A stretch of 64,000 bases of DNA from Stictocephala bisonia (lineage: Eukaryota > Arthropoda > Insecta > Hemiptera > Membracidae): positions 1,905,066 to 1,969,065 of the forward strand of contig JAQJVL010000122.1 in NCBI GenBank assembly GCA_035578905.1, read 5' to 3'. Positions 11,673-21,970 of the stretch are shown piece after piece. Made by a program: the position numbers and the translations under genes. The notes under the pieces are model-generated. The model was not told the origin of the DNA, searched no databases, and saw nothing but the letters and a program-made list of their open reading frames with translations. How positions within the stretch are numbered: the first letter of the stretch is position 1; each line of letters starts with the position of its first letter.

Positions 11673-12036
11673 TACAGGGTGTCCCAAAAGTCGACGTCCA
11701 AACTTCACAGGCTGTTATATGGATCATTTCCAACAAAAAATTTCCTTTATGTATTTATCGTATTATTAATAGTTACCGAGCTATTGACTTTTTAAATATT
11801 TAAAAAAATATGTGTATTGCAACAGAAAAAAATCATTTTTATGCAAGAAATAATGCACACAGAGCCTTAAAACTTTTACAATATAATTTTAATCAGTATA
11901 TTTGCATAATTATACAGTTTTAAGGCTTTTCGGGATGTTAAAAACATAAATTTATAGTGTTTAAACTTTATTTTTAACTTAAAACAAAGTTACTACTACA
12001 TTCAAACAGTGACTGCAAATGTATTTTTAACCTAAG

Positions 12037-12234
12037 CTAATGCCCAAATATCTTAAAAACTTCCCTAACTAATGCAAAATTAAAAAATACTAACACTTTA
12101 ACAAATTCGTTAACTTCTTTAGAGAATTGGTGAATTTTTCTAAATAAGTACACGTTTTTGCGGACTGGCCACTTGTCCACACTCGCATTGCGGGTCTTCT
12201 TCGCGGAAGTTTTATGCATGGACAAAGCTAACAA
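12037..12234 (-). other. Coding-like patch in the left inverted repeat
   Basis: A GC-richer patch reads MHKTSAKKTRNASVDKWPVR then KNVYLFRKIHQFSKEVNEFV on the minus strand. Because it lies within the terminal repeat, the right arm (13965-14100, plus strand) encodes the same peptide, so both read outward. I do not recognise the sequence. It could be a captured host fragment or chance. Confidence 0.35.
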
Positions 12235-12467
12235 GTCATTTCAAAAAGGCTAGAGCAATAATGTAACTGCTATTTAAACACACATTTTGTGCTGACGTTA
12301 TAATTTTATTAAGTAAATAATTTTATAAATATTTAGTTTAATACAGTAACATTAAAGTTGGTGAATTTTTAAGTAAAATTAATTGTTACAAGCAAACAAA
12401 GCAATAGGGAAATAGATTAAATAAATTAAAGTACCATTTTTTGAAATATACCTATTACAATAAAAGT

Positions 12468-13508
12468 TCAAAGTTCTTCCCTGATACAAAGCTGACAATG
12501 ACGACAATTTCTCCTTAGAGAATGAAAGGATTGTTTATTATTCTTAATTGTGTTGGTAACTGTTAATCGTTGTCTTAGTTCATCTTGTGTATGGGAATCA
12601 GAAGAAATCACCAATTCCTTGTAGTATCCCCACAAAAATAAATCCTTGGAGTTTAGATCAGATGATCTGGGCGGCCATTCTATGGTTCCTCGTTTTCCAA
12701 TCCAGCAATTTTGGAATTCGGCATTTAGATAGAGCCTAACTTCATGAGAATAATGTGCTGGAGTGCCATCACATTGAAACCAAATATTTTCACGTATGCC
12801 AAATGTAACATCTTCAAGGATTTCTCTAAGGTTGTTTTACAGAAAGTTAAAATAATTTGCTCCATTGAGTCTACCTGGAAACTCAAATGGCCCAACTAAT
12901 TTGCCTTTAACGATACCAGCCCACATGCTTATTCCAAACTAGTGCTGAAAGTGATAATTTCTTATTACTTTAGGGTTTTCATATGACCAATAATGTGTGT
13001 TGTGATCATTGTAAATTCTTGTTCTTTTGACAAAACTTTCGTCAGTACACAAAATGTTATTGAAAACCCCAGGATGAACTTAATTTCTTCTAAGCATCTC
13101 TCTACAAAAGCGCGCTCTTCTAGCATGATCTGTGGATAGAAGAGATTGAACTCGCTGCATCTGATAAGGATATAACTGGTAACTTTTAAGGCTCCGGTGA
13201 ACTGATGAACTTGGTATGGCAGTCTGTCTGGATATGCGGCGGGCACTTGCAGTTGGATCTTCTTCTATCATATTTACAATTATTTCATCATAATTATTGT
13301 TAATACGAGTTCTGCCTAACCTCTCAGAATGTCCGGGAATCTTACCCTCCTGATAATACCTATGCAGATACAGAAATACTAAATGATCAGGAAATCGTTC
13401 TCTGTTAAGATACCTAACTTTATAATCCCTTACAACAGTATGGGCATTTCCGTTACAAAGACCATACAAAAATGCACGTCTTTGATAATATTCCTCATAG
13501 GAGAATAT
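12468..13508 (-). pseudogene. Mariner-type transposase (DUF4817/DDE_3 type), decayed
   Basis: The cut-and-paste transposase of the surrounding element. One frame runs about 347 codons, from a start decayed to ATA at 13508 (FSYEEYYQRRAFLYGLCNGN) to TGA at 12468. The N-terminal helix-turn-helix region contains LYGLCNGNAHTVVRDYKVR and ASARRISRQTAIPSSSVHRS. The catalytic part has ILCTDESFVKRTRIYNDHNT (first Asp), WFQCDGTPAHYSHEVRLYL (second Asp) and WPPRSSDLNSKDLFLWG (third acidic position, Asp, as in DDD mariners). Three in-frame stops (13080-13082, 12939-12941, 12837-12839) and the lost ATG mean it cannot make a full enzyme. The frame itself is intact, so decay is by point substitution. Confidence 0.88.
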
Positions 13509-14510
13509 TAACAGTGTAACACGTCATAATACAAACTGAATCACTTAAAAAACAAACGTGAAATAAAAAAATAGATTATTTCAGCAAACAACACACAAAA
13601 GGCCGTTAGTGAAAATTTTCAATATTGCACTGATACCCATTGCATAATTATAAAACCAATTGATACCAAATAAAAAATATTCAATATTTATTAATACCCA
13701 TCTGGTCAACAATAAAACATCTAATCCAACAACAGCTGATTTGTTTTGTGTGTTATTAATAGCTGATTTTGTTTGTAGGGCCCTGATATTAGTGGGATTA
13801 TTTGTAATGTACTGCAGGAGAGTAAACAAGTTTAATAAATCAATGTAAAGGGTATAACAATTGTTTACTTAATAAAATTATAATATCAGCGCAAAATGTG
13901 TGTTTAAATAGCAGTTACATTATTGCTCTAGCCTTTTTGAAATGACTTGTTAGCTTTGCCCATGCATAAAACTTCCGCGAAGAAGACCCGCAATGCGAGT
14001 GTGGACAAGTGGCCAGTCCGCAAAAACGTGTACTTATTTAGAAAAATTCACCAATTCTCTAAAGAAGTTAACGAATTTGTTAAAGTGTTAGTATTTTTTT
14101 AATTTTGCATTAGTTAGGGAAGTTTTTAAGATATTTGGGCATTAGCTTAGGTTAAAAATACATTTTCAGTCACTGTTTGAATGTAGTAGTAACTTTGTTT
14201 TAAGTTAAAAATAAAGTTTAAACACTATAAATTTATGTTTTTAACATCCCGAAAAGCCTTAAAACTGTATAATTATGCAAATATACTGATTAAAATTATA
14301 TTGTAAAAGTTTTAAGGCTCTGTGTGCATTATTTCTTGCATAAAAATGATTTTTTTCTGTTGCAATACACATATTTTTTTAAATATTTAAAAAGTCAATA
14401 GCTCGGTAACTATTAATAATACGATAAATATATAAAGGACATTTTTTGTAGGAAATGATCCATATAACACGGCTGTGAAGTTTGGACGTCGACTTTTGGG
14501 AAACCCTGTA

Positions 14511-15254
14511 TATTCTATTTTAATATGTGTAAGTAGAATATTCAAAAAAAGAAAAAAGGATACAAATTTGTACTAGATAACATTTTAGAAGAAAAGGATA
14601 TTTTGGAATTTTTACTATATTTGTAAGCTTATATAAAACACTACTAATAGAATTAATAAACAAACACTACTATAGTAAGTAATTATTTTATAAATTGATT
14701 AAATCAAGCTTATTGACAATTTTGGGAATATATTTTATAATACATTTTTCAGAATTCATAAAACGTTCATTTCTTGACAGAACAACGAATTTCTACAATG
14801 TACAAAGCCTTCCCAGCCTGACAGTTTCAATCTTCTTAAAAACAAATAAATTGTTAATTAAAACTAGTAGTATTTAGGCAGTTTCTATATGCTTAGCCAA
14901 TCTTGACTTTTACCACCAATGGGTGCAATCAGGTCAAAATTTCCTGGGAAAACGTTTCTTCTTCCGCAAAAATAATATTTTGTACAAAACGAATCAAATA
15001 TTGAAAATGATTGTGAAAATGTTATTTTTTATGATTTATCATATTTTTTTTTTTTAAATTTGATTTAAGTTTTTTATGACGAACATGAATTAGAAAACTA
15101 ATTTGGTCTATTACTATTATTTCTCGAGATATCCCAAAAAAAAAAAAAAAAAAACTACTTTGCGGTAAATATCCCATGGTGGCCAAATGCACAATAATAA
15201 CAGGAGCTATGACTAACCACAAAAAACAAATTTGCATGTATTCTTAATAAAGGT
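14511..15254. other. AT-rich stretch with a poly-A run, no gene
   Basis: Contains a roughly 19-A homopolymer at about 15135-15153. No domain-bearing open frame and no recognised element. Confidence 0.45.
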
Positions 15255-15255
15255 C

Positions 15256-15303
15256 TCAGAGGACAAGCACCCGATTTTAATGCAAATTACAAATTTCTGT
15301 TGG
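15256..15303 (-). repeat. Copy 1 of a ~50-70 bp dispersed repeat
   Basis: The reverse complement reads AATTTGTAATTTGCATTAAA then ATCGGGTGCTTGTCCTCTGA. It matches 16786-16830 (opposite orientation) closely and 16325-16385 less closely. It could be one terminus of a decayed element spanning about 15.26-16.85 kb. Confidence 0.5.
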
Positions 15304-16324
15304 AAGTAAATAGACAATAACGATGTGTTAGATTTGGTAAGTAAAAACTACAGGAATTACAACAATATTTTTTGTATATTTGTTGTTCCACCCAGCTGCT
15401 ATTTCATGCAGGTGACGTCATGGAAGATGCACATGATACATACTGTCTTCTTTTCTAGGAGCTTTCATCAAACTAAAATATTTACATTTGCACAGTTTTG
15501 TTATTCAAGAGACCATTTTTATGATAAAAAAATTGCTAATTTGGCCTAAAGTTAACTGAAACTTCATGATATATAATACAGTATATAGCAACTTATATTA
15601 TCTTACAAAAAATAGTAACTATACACTTAATGCTATAGTGATTCACGGGTGCTGCCCTAGCTAATGACGGATGCTACCCAAACTTATCACGGTTTCTACC
15701 TAAGTTGATCATGGTAAACACCTACAATACACATCTCTTCAAGGCTTTGATACAATTCTTCTTTTACTTTGTTGAATCTGTGTAATTTCATTTATAAATT
15801 ATTAATTTCTTCTTTGATCCATATTTTCTTGGCAGTTTCCATTGTAACAAGTGCAACTTATTACTATGTCCAACTAAATTTTACTTTTGTATTTAGTTGG
15901 ACATAGTTAAGAGTAATATTCTCACTAAGGCATTTCTTTCAATACTTTCAAGAGCCATGATAATATAATTGATTTTACAGCAGAGCTAATTTATTGATTG
16001 ACCAGTAACAAAAACAATTTGTATGTAAACAAAATATCCTAACCTAAAACAGGTCTGGACTAACTTAATGTACATCTTTCATAAGATGTTCATTGAATTT
16101 TGGTGTCTGGCTTCTAAACAGCCTACTGGCCGTCTCTTTAGAAAATATATATAACTTGTAGACAGATTACTTTAAAATTTTGAAAAAATGTAATAAGTTA
16201 TTTTGGGAGGTTTTTTTAATAACGTGTATATAATAATGTAGTTGGTTTTCTGGGAGAATGATCATTATAATCCATAAAAACACTTAACACGCACCTAACT
16301 TAAAATATCCTTTAAAAAAGTTTG
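15304..16324. other. Unassigned AT-rich stretch with one strong hairpin
   Basis: Apart from the hairpin at 15863-15907 and a weak member of the neighbouring repeat family near 16100-16145 (TGGTGTCTGGCTTCTAAACA), I see nothing assignable. A short local triplication of GGTGCTGCCCTA/GGATGCTACCCA words occurs at 15645-15705. Confidence 0.4.
15863..15907. repeat. Hairpin with 17-bp perfect stem
   Basis: ACTATGTCCAACTAAAT and its exact reverse complement flank an 11-base loop. No associated gene. Confidence 0.75.
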
Positions 16325-16385
16325 AGATTTGCGTTTGATTCGGGTGCCTGGCCACTGGGACACCCTGTTGCTCTTCTCTCCTGCG
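16325..16385 (+). repeat. Copy 2 of the dispersed repeat
   Basis: Reads GAGATTTGCGTTTGATTCGG then GTGCCTGGCCACTGGGACAC then CCTGTTG, a diverged relative of the copies at 15256-15303 and 16786-16850. Confidence 0.45.
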
Positions 16386-16785
16386 AAAATAAACGCACAT
16401 TATTTTTTGCGGTTAATGGTTGCTGTTAATAATGATCGCGTAATGGCATCTAGTACAACAGTAGTTTTTCTGTTATATCTTGAAAAATATTTGTCAAAGA
16501 CCAAAATACTTAACAAATTCATGATCAGCATAAAAAAACACCTAATGAAAAGATTTCTATATTATAATTTAAAATAATGGATATACTGATGTAAAAAGTA
16601 TTTAAAGCTGTGGAAATGTTTTTTTAAACAAATAATTTTTTGCACAGAAAAAAATATTTCTCATGTTTTAATATTCACAGCATTGTTCTATCACACAAAG
16701 ACCTGACCCATTACAAAGATTTTCAAGTGTTATAGGTGAGTGGAATCTGCATAAATGGGCCTATTCCTAATTATCTATTATTTAC

Positions 16786-16850
16786 AAAAATTTGTAATTT
16801 GCATTAAAATCAGGTGCTGGCCTCCGGGGCAGCCTGTTGGACATTCCTCT
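16786..16850 (+). repeat. Copy 3 of the dispersed repeat
   Basis: Reads AATTTGTAATTTGCATTAAA then ATCAGGTGCTGGCCTCCGGG then GCAGCCTGTTGGACA. Its first 35 bases are almost identical to the inverted copy at 15256-15303. Confidence 0.5.
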
Positions 16851-17034
16851 GACAGAAAAATATTGCCTAGGCCTGTTTCAGATTTTTTTAATATACTGTG
16901 GTTACAGTGAAATATTAAGTGTTTCCCACAAAATATGACCCACTGGTGATAAAAGTGAATGATTGGCGAAACCTCTAGAAACTGCATAGGTCTAACTCCC
17001 CTGGTTTTTTTTAGGTCTAGGCCTACTGTCTACC

Positions 17035-17195
17035 ACACTTGCATTTTTAACAAGATATTCAAATCTTATTGTGGACAGCGGCCCAAACACCTATGGCAAA
17101 TATACGTGGACCTCCCAGGATTTGAGCCTGTGACCCTCTGCATTGAAAGCAGAAACATTGACAAATAGGATAGCAATAGCTAAATAACCTAGCAC
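17035..17195 (-). mobile_element. tRNA-derived SINE, family B
   Basis: On the minus strand a TTAGCTATTGC A-box-like word precedes a B-box-like GGCTCAAATCC (near 17121). A body containing TTTGGGCCGCTGTCC follows. The same order, with TTTGAACCGTTGTCC, occurs at 18130-18295. Family-level similarity between the two supports a SINE over an isolated tRNA relic. Confidence 0.5.
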
Positions 17196-17209
17196 AGTTT
17201 TGCAAGCTA

Positions 17210-18125
17210 GAGTATTATGGTCATAGGTTACATACAGGCAGGCACAGTAAAACAGTATTTTTCACAGGTAAATCAAGGACCAACACTAAGGAGTACATAA
17301 AATCAATTAAACATATCTTGACTGTGGATAGGCTACAAAGTCGGCCTATACACGAGATAAAAAATATTAACAAAACCACTAGGCTCTCATGCTTATAATA
17401 GTATGAAGGTCATGAAATAAAACAACAAAATGTTGTAAACCATTTCCGTAACCCTCTAAGCAAAAATGTGATGTCATATTTACCTTACACTTTGGGCAAC
17501 AGTTCGCTAAATTCACAAAACGTAATCATAACAAAAGTTCTGTCAATGAAGATAATTAGTAGTAAATATCACACGTCTGTCTAAAATTTCAATTGGCCAA
17601 CAACACATTCGTCTGTAAATAATTAAATCAGTATTACAGACTTATGTTACGTTTATATTATTAATGTTTTTTCACTTGGACCCAAGATAAGAAAAACAGT
17701 TGATTAAAATGAACAAAAATATTGTTGACCGATACAGATAACTTTAGTTTAGTTTGACAGAGAACTAACTTGACCTCACTCAGTCTGTCTAGGTCTAGAA
17801 CCACAGAACTGAATTATCTACCATAGAGTAAACAAAGAAGTTATTTATTATATGTCTGTATGTTACAATGATTACTGTAAGCCAATTACCGAATGCCAGA
17901 TACTGGCTTTAATACTTAGGTTCCACTACATCTGAATTCGTTAATATAAGCATAAAATATCACTCATTTAATTAGTCATTTATGTTTTGTATATAATGAG
18001 CAAAAATGAATTGAAACTTTCATTGTGGTGAAGCATTTACTATGTTAAGTAAAGGAGCTAAACTGTGTGTCAGCTATATTCTGAAATCATCCGTGAAGAA
18101 TATAAATAATAAAAGACATTTTCAA
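17210..18125. other. No recognised feature
   Basis: AT-rich DNA without a domain-bearing open frame or clear repeat. Confidence 0.45.
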
Positions 18126-18129
18126 CAAA

Positions 18130-18295
18130 ATAAACATCTTATTTTATTTTTTGACTATCTACCCCAGTGACATTTTGAACTTAGATTCCAAAGTTTTTAT
18201 GGGACAACGGTTCAAACCCATCAAGCAAACTTATAGTTGACCCCGGGATTTGAACCCATTGCTAATCGCTAAGCTAGCAAGAAGCCTTATCAATT
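18130..18295 (-). mobile_element. tRNA-derived SINE, family B
   Basis: The minus strand carries TTAGCGATTAGCAATGG, then the B-box-like GGGTTCAAATCCCGGGG, then a body with TTTGAACCGTTGTCCC and a tail of TCAAAAAATAAAATAAGATG. It shares its body with 17035-17195 and, more weakly, 26255-26390. Confidence 0.58.
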
Positions 18296-18299
18296 ATTA

Positions 18300-18965
18300 T
18301 TGATGATACAATTGTTGTGAACGTTCCAGAGCCTCCAATTGACCGTGTGGTGTTTGAGGCTACTAAAATGTCGGAGCTCCAGTACAACAATAATAATTCA
18401 ATTTTTATGGATTCGGTTGTATTAGATTAGAGTTAGGAACACCAATACTTAAAAGAGAAGAATTCTAAATTTTAATTAATCGCATCAAATGTTTTGATGC
18501 TGCTCTTAAACTTGCACAGTATATTTTATGTTTTTATTTAATTCTCTGATTTATTTTTAGATAATCTTTAGACAGAATAAATTGGTTTCACTTCAAAAAA
18601 AGTTAATCTATACTGTACTACAAAATTATTTCTGAATCTAGTTTCATACCGTAATAATAATTGAGATTAATACTATATTCTAGTGATTGTGACAATATAA
18701 AGACAAATTTCTAGTATATAGTGATGTGAAACTGTCAACAGTTTTAATCCTATGAGATATTGTCTTCAGTGCGTCCTAAAGGCAACCCCATCATACAACA
18801 ATGGTTTATTCTTTGATATAACAATTCTTTCCAATTTTGATTCTGTTGCTCCCAGATTGAGATTGAGAAAGATGTATAGAATTTGGCTAGACATTTTTGA
18901 GAAGGCCAATGTTTGTAAGCTTCCACGAATTACAGATAATAGGTCTGTCATAAAATTTAGAAAAT
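18300..18965. other. No recognised feature
   Basis: Includes a 71-codon plus frame (18752-18967) overlapped by an antisense frame. Neither shows a domain, so neither is called. Confidence 0.4.
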
Positions 18966-18969
18966 AGTT

Positions 18970-19178
18970 TTCTTTTATTTATTTATTTATTCATAAGACG
19001 CCGATCGTCAAGATATGGGCGAATATGGATTTCGAATGAGTGTGATGAGTGTAGATGAGCAAATGTAGTCATTGTTACAAACTAAGGCCGACTATTCCTT
19101 AGAAAGTGTCATTAATTAAAAGCCCAATGACAAATGAACAGCCGGTGATTATCAGCTGATCCTTCTCAAAATGTACAC
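18970..19178 (-). mobile_element. 5'-truncated SINE, family C
   Basis: Minus-strand copy of the 3' two-thirds of the SINE at 21144-21421. The shared order is: CTGATAATCACCGGCTGTTC, ATTTGTCATTGGGCTTTTAA, AAGGAATAGTCGGCCTTAG, ATCTACACTCATCACACTCA, then TCTTGACGATCGGCGTCTTA and an ATAAATAAATAAA tail. It lacks the tRNA-like head, as expected for 5' truncation by target-primed insertion. Confidence 0.75.
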
Positions 19179-19490
19179 ACATAAAAACAAAAAAAATCTA
19201 ATTTGTTTTAGTATTTTGCTATTAGTGTAAATCAACACTTTTTTATGACTTTTTAGAAGTATCCAAAGGACTAGAGGACTGCATTGTTGACCATACCATT
19301 AGTTATACTACGCTGTTTAACTATGTGAATTGAATTTGTCTATAAAAATCCAGAATCCGCAGGGTCTGGTGTTAGCTAAATAACCCATTCCAACAAAAGC
19401 AAAATGCATTCAATATTTATTGGTATGAAATTACTAGTAGAAACATTAATTATTAAGAATTTAATATAACAAAAGCGAATGTATCCTATA

Positions 19491-20500
19491 TGTCAAAAGT
19501 GGAGTGTTCTTGCCTCTAACACCAAAATAATGAGTGAAGGGATTAAAACGTTGTGACTACTTAGAAGAATCTACCCCGTAGTGATAGATCCATCCCGATT
19601 CGGTGTGATTAAACAAATACTAACACTTCGTAGTTACAACTACCTCAAATCGAAATAACTATTTTCTTGTATCTGTTAATCTAATGTACAGAACTAGCAC
19701 TTTATAAGATTAGTTTAACCAAATTTTATAGCTGTTTCTTAATACATGTAATGCTGTCTTTAAACATACACATTTAAATTAAGTCCAACATATCGTGGCA
19801 GTCTGGAATCCTAGGTCATCATTATAACAAAGGAAAATGCCCATACATTGTCTAGGGAAGAGTGCTTTCCCCAGAGTTTCATCACTATGCGGCAGGAATT
19901 ATGATTTCAAAAAATTCAATATATTCTGTTCCAAAACGCACACGCTCCTTAGTCCTTACACCTATTCAAAACTTTCCTTTCATGAAATGTTTTTCTCGCT
20001 CTTATAACCATAAACATTGCAATTGTGAAATTGAGTAGTAACTGACAAAAGTGGAGTGTGCCCATCCTCTGACTCCAAAATATTGAAGTGAAGTTGTAAT
20101 TAGTAGTTAGGTAGACTTAACGTCATTTCAATCACATCAAAAGTGGAGTTATAACTACCAAACCATAAACTAAGATTCAAGATTCAACCATAGGAGTAGA
20201 TGTAGCTACCTTTTTAATCACACTAACAGAAAAGGATTTTCGCCTTCTAAATTCTCAAGTGGTAGCATCAACTACTTTTAATCACTTCACGTAATGAAGT
20301 TACAACTACAAGTAAGTAGAGATATTTTCCTTTTAATGACATCAAAAGCGGAGTTATAGTTTAGATAGGTTTAGATCTATAGGTGTTATCTATAGGTGTA
20401 GATATAACTACCCTTTTCATCCCTATAGAGAGAGAGTAATAACTAAAAATCTAAAGTGGTAGCTTAAACTAATTTTTAATCGCTTCAATTAATTTACAAT
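19491..20500. repeat. Degenerate repeat block
   Basis: A direct repeat about 550 bases apart: CAAAAGTGGAGTGTTCTTGC (19495) against CAAAAGTGGAGTGTGCCCAT (20045), each followed by a CTCTRACWCCAAAATA block. Several short variants of AAAGTGGTAGCWTMAACTA and CACATCAAAAGYGGAGTTAT follow at 20130-20480. This looks like the ruins of a tandem or nested element. No coding capacity. Confidence 0.45.
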
Positions 20501-20802
20501 ACATGTATACCTTGCAACGTTAACCAAGTAAATTTTGCTATTCATGTATTTATATACAGGGTGTTCAAAAAAAATGGAACCACCTTAATTTCTCTTAAAT
20601 AGGTCCAGAGAAATAAAATTGAAATTGAAAGAGGTAGAATACCTCTGTAGAAAGTTTTTTTCTATCTTTTGATGCAGTTTGTAATTTTTTCAACCTAGAA
20701 GGGAGGGGCCAGGGAGGATAACGTAAAAATTTCAAATCAAATACTATAAAGAGTTGCCCATCATTTTAAAGCCTATTTTTTCAGTGTAAAACGCCACAAG
20801 TT

Positions 20803-20880
20803 ATCAACACTCATCACACTCATTCGAAATCCACATTCGCCCATATCTTGACGATCGGCGTCTTATTAATAAATAAATAA
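20803..20880 (+). mobile_element. 3' fragment of SINE family C
   Basis: Matches the last ~75 bases of the full copy at 21144-21421: ACACTCATCACACTCATTCG, then CATATCTTGACGATCGGCGT and an AATAAATAAATAAA tail. Confidence 0.75.
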
Positions 20881-20912
20881 AAAAAAAGTGAAAAGAACCA
20901 ACCTATCAGAAA

Positions 20913-21133
20913 TGGTGACTGGTGAACCTTTCTTAGCAGTGATATTTAAATGGGAATTCGACATATTTTAAAAGCCAGTTATGAAGCTATGTATTTGATT
21001 AAAGAAATAGGAAATTATTTAAAAATGATATTATTGACATAATGTTACATACAACTCTTAGAACAGAACTGGATTTTACAACATATCAAATTCCCATTCA
21101 AATATCACTACTAATAAAGGTTAACCAGTCGCT
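20913..21133. mobile_element. Short palindromic MITE nested between SINE copies
   Basis: The left arm GACTGGTGAACCTTTCTTAG, then AGTGATATTTAAATGGGAATT, is repeated inverted at the right as GACTGGTTAACCTTTATTAG, then AGTGATATTTGAATGGGAATT. The arms are about 70 bases. Confidence 0.65.
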
Positions 21134-21143
21134 ATATTAAATT

Positions 21144-21421
21144 GGTCGGTAGCGTAGTTGGTTCAATCCCAGCTTCATGTGCTAAAGGTTCTCAGTTCGA
21201 TCCCAATCAGAGTCATTATACATTTTGAGAAAGATCAGTTGATAACCACCGACTGTTCATTTGTCATCGGGCTATTAATTAATGACACTTTTTAAGGAAT
21301 AGTCGGCCTTAGTTTGTAACAATGACTACATTCGCTCATCTACACTCATCACACTCATTCGAAATCCATATTCGCCCATATCTTGACGATCGGCGTCTTA
21401 TGAATAAATAAATTTAAAAAA
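21144..21421 (+). mobile_element. Full-length tRNA-derived SINE, family C
   Basis: The tRNA-like head has an internal Pol III A box TAGCGTAGTTGG (21150-21161) and a B box AGTTCGATCCC (21194-21204) at the usual spacing. A unique body (ATTTGTCATCGGGCTATTAA, GGAATAGTCGGCCTTAG, CTTGACGATCGGCGTC) and an AATAAATAAA-type tail follow. Pol III would transcribe it from the internal promoter, and it depends on a LINE for insertion. Three copies of the family occur in this window. The short 3' repeat tail resembles RTE- or I-type partners, but that is inference. Confidence 0.8.
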
Positions 21422-21970
21422 AATAAATAGGGTGGCTCTTTTGACTTGGAACTTGAAGCATTTTATTCCGAAAAAAATAGGCTTTAAAATGATGGGAACT
21501 CATCACAGCCTTTCATTCTAACTTTATACAATATCCCCCACGGACCCTCCACTCTAGGGGATGCTCAATACCACTGTATGTGAATGTGTGGGCGGATGGG
21601 CAAATATCACTGTATGTGTATGGGTTTGAGGGTGGGTCAACATACGTCCTTTTTATAGTATCCTCTCTGGGCCCTCCCCTCTAGGTTGAAAAAAATTACA
21701 AACTGCATCAAAAGATAGAAAAAACTTTCTACAGAGGCATACAAAATCTCAATTTCTTAACTGGACCCATTTAAGAGAAATGAAAGTGGTTCCATACTTT
21801 TTCAACACCATGTAAATATACATTATTTTAAAGAGACCCCTGTTGTCCAGAAAGCATTGTTTTCTCTTCCAGTTGTGTGATAGGAATTCTCTTATCTATC
21901 AGGTAAATAATGTGATTCAGATAGGCATCAGTAGTTTATTGATATATGCAACTAACAAGTCCTAAAATGT

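Larger units (their letters stand above)
11675..14508. mobile_element. Mariner-type DNA transposon with 650-bp terminal inverted repeats
   Basis: The ends are CAGGGTGTCCCAAAAGTCGA (left) and, reading the right end inward, CAGGGTTTCCCAAAAGTCGA. Both are flanked by TA (11673-11674, 14509-14510), the Tc1/mariner target duplication. The inverted arms run 11675-12322 and 13859-14508 and look above 95% identical. The centre carries a dead transposase on the minus strand. Arms this long are unusual for mariner elements, which usually have about 30 bp. The high arm identity against the decayed gene suggests arm homogenisation, or recent movement using transposase supplied by another copy. Confidence 0.88.
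20557..21812. mobile_element. Non-autonomous mariner-type element with nested insertions
   Basis: The ends are CAGGGTGTTCAAAAAAAATG and, from the right, CATGGTGTTGAAAAAGTATG. TA lies at 20555-20556 and 21813-21814. The arms (20557-20790 and 21455-21812) share GGAACCAC, TTTCTCTTAAAT.GGTCC, TTTCTATCTTTTGATGCAGT and CATCATTTTAAAGCCTATTT. The right arm has about 100 extra bases holding two copies of a CACTGTATGTG...GTGGG word. The centre has been invaded by SINE pieces (20803-20880, 21144-21421) and a small palindrome (20913-21133). No transposase. Confidence 0.78.
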
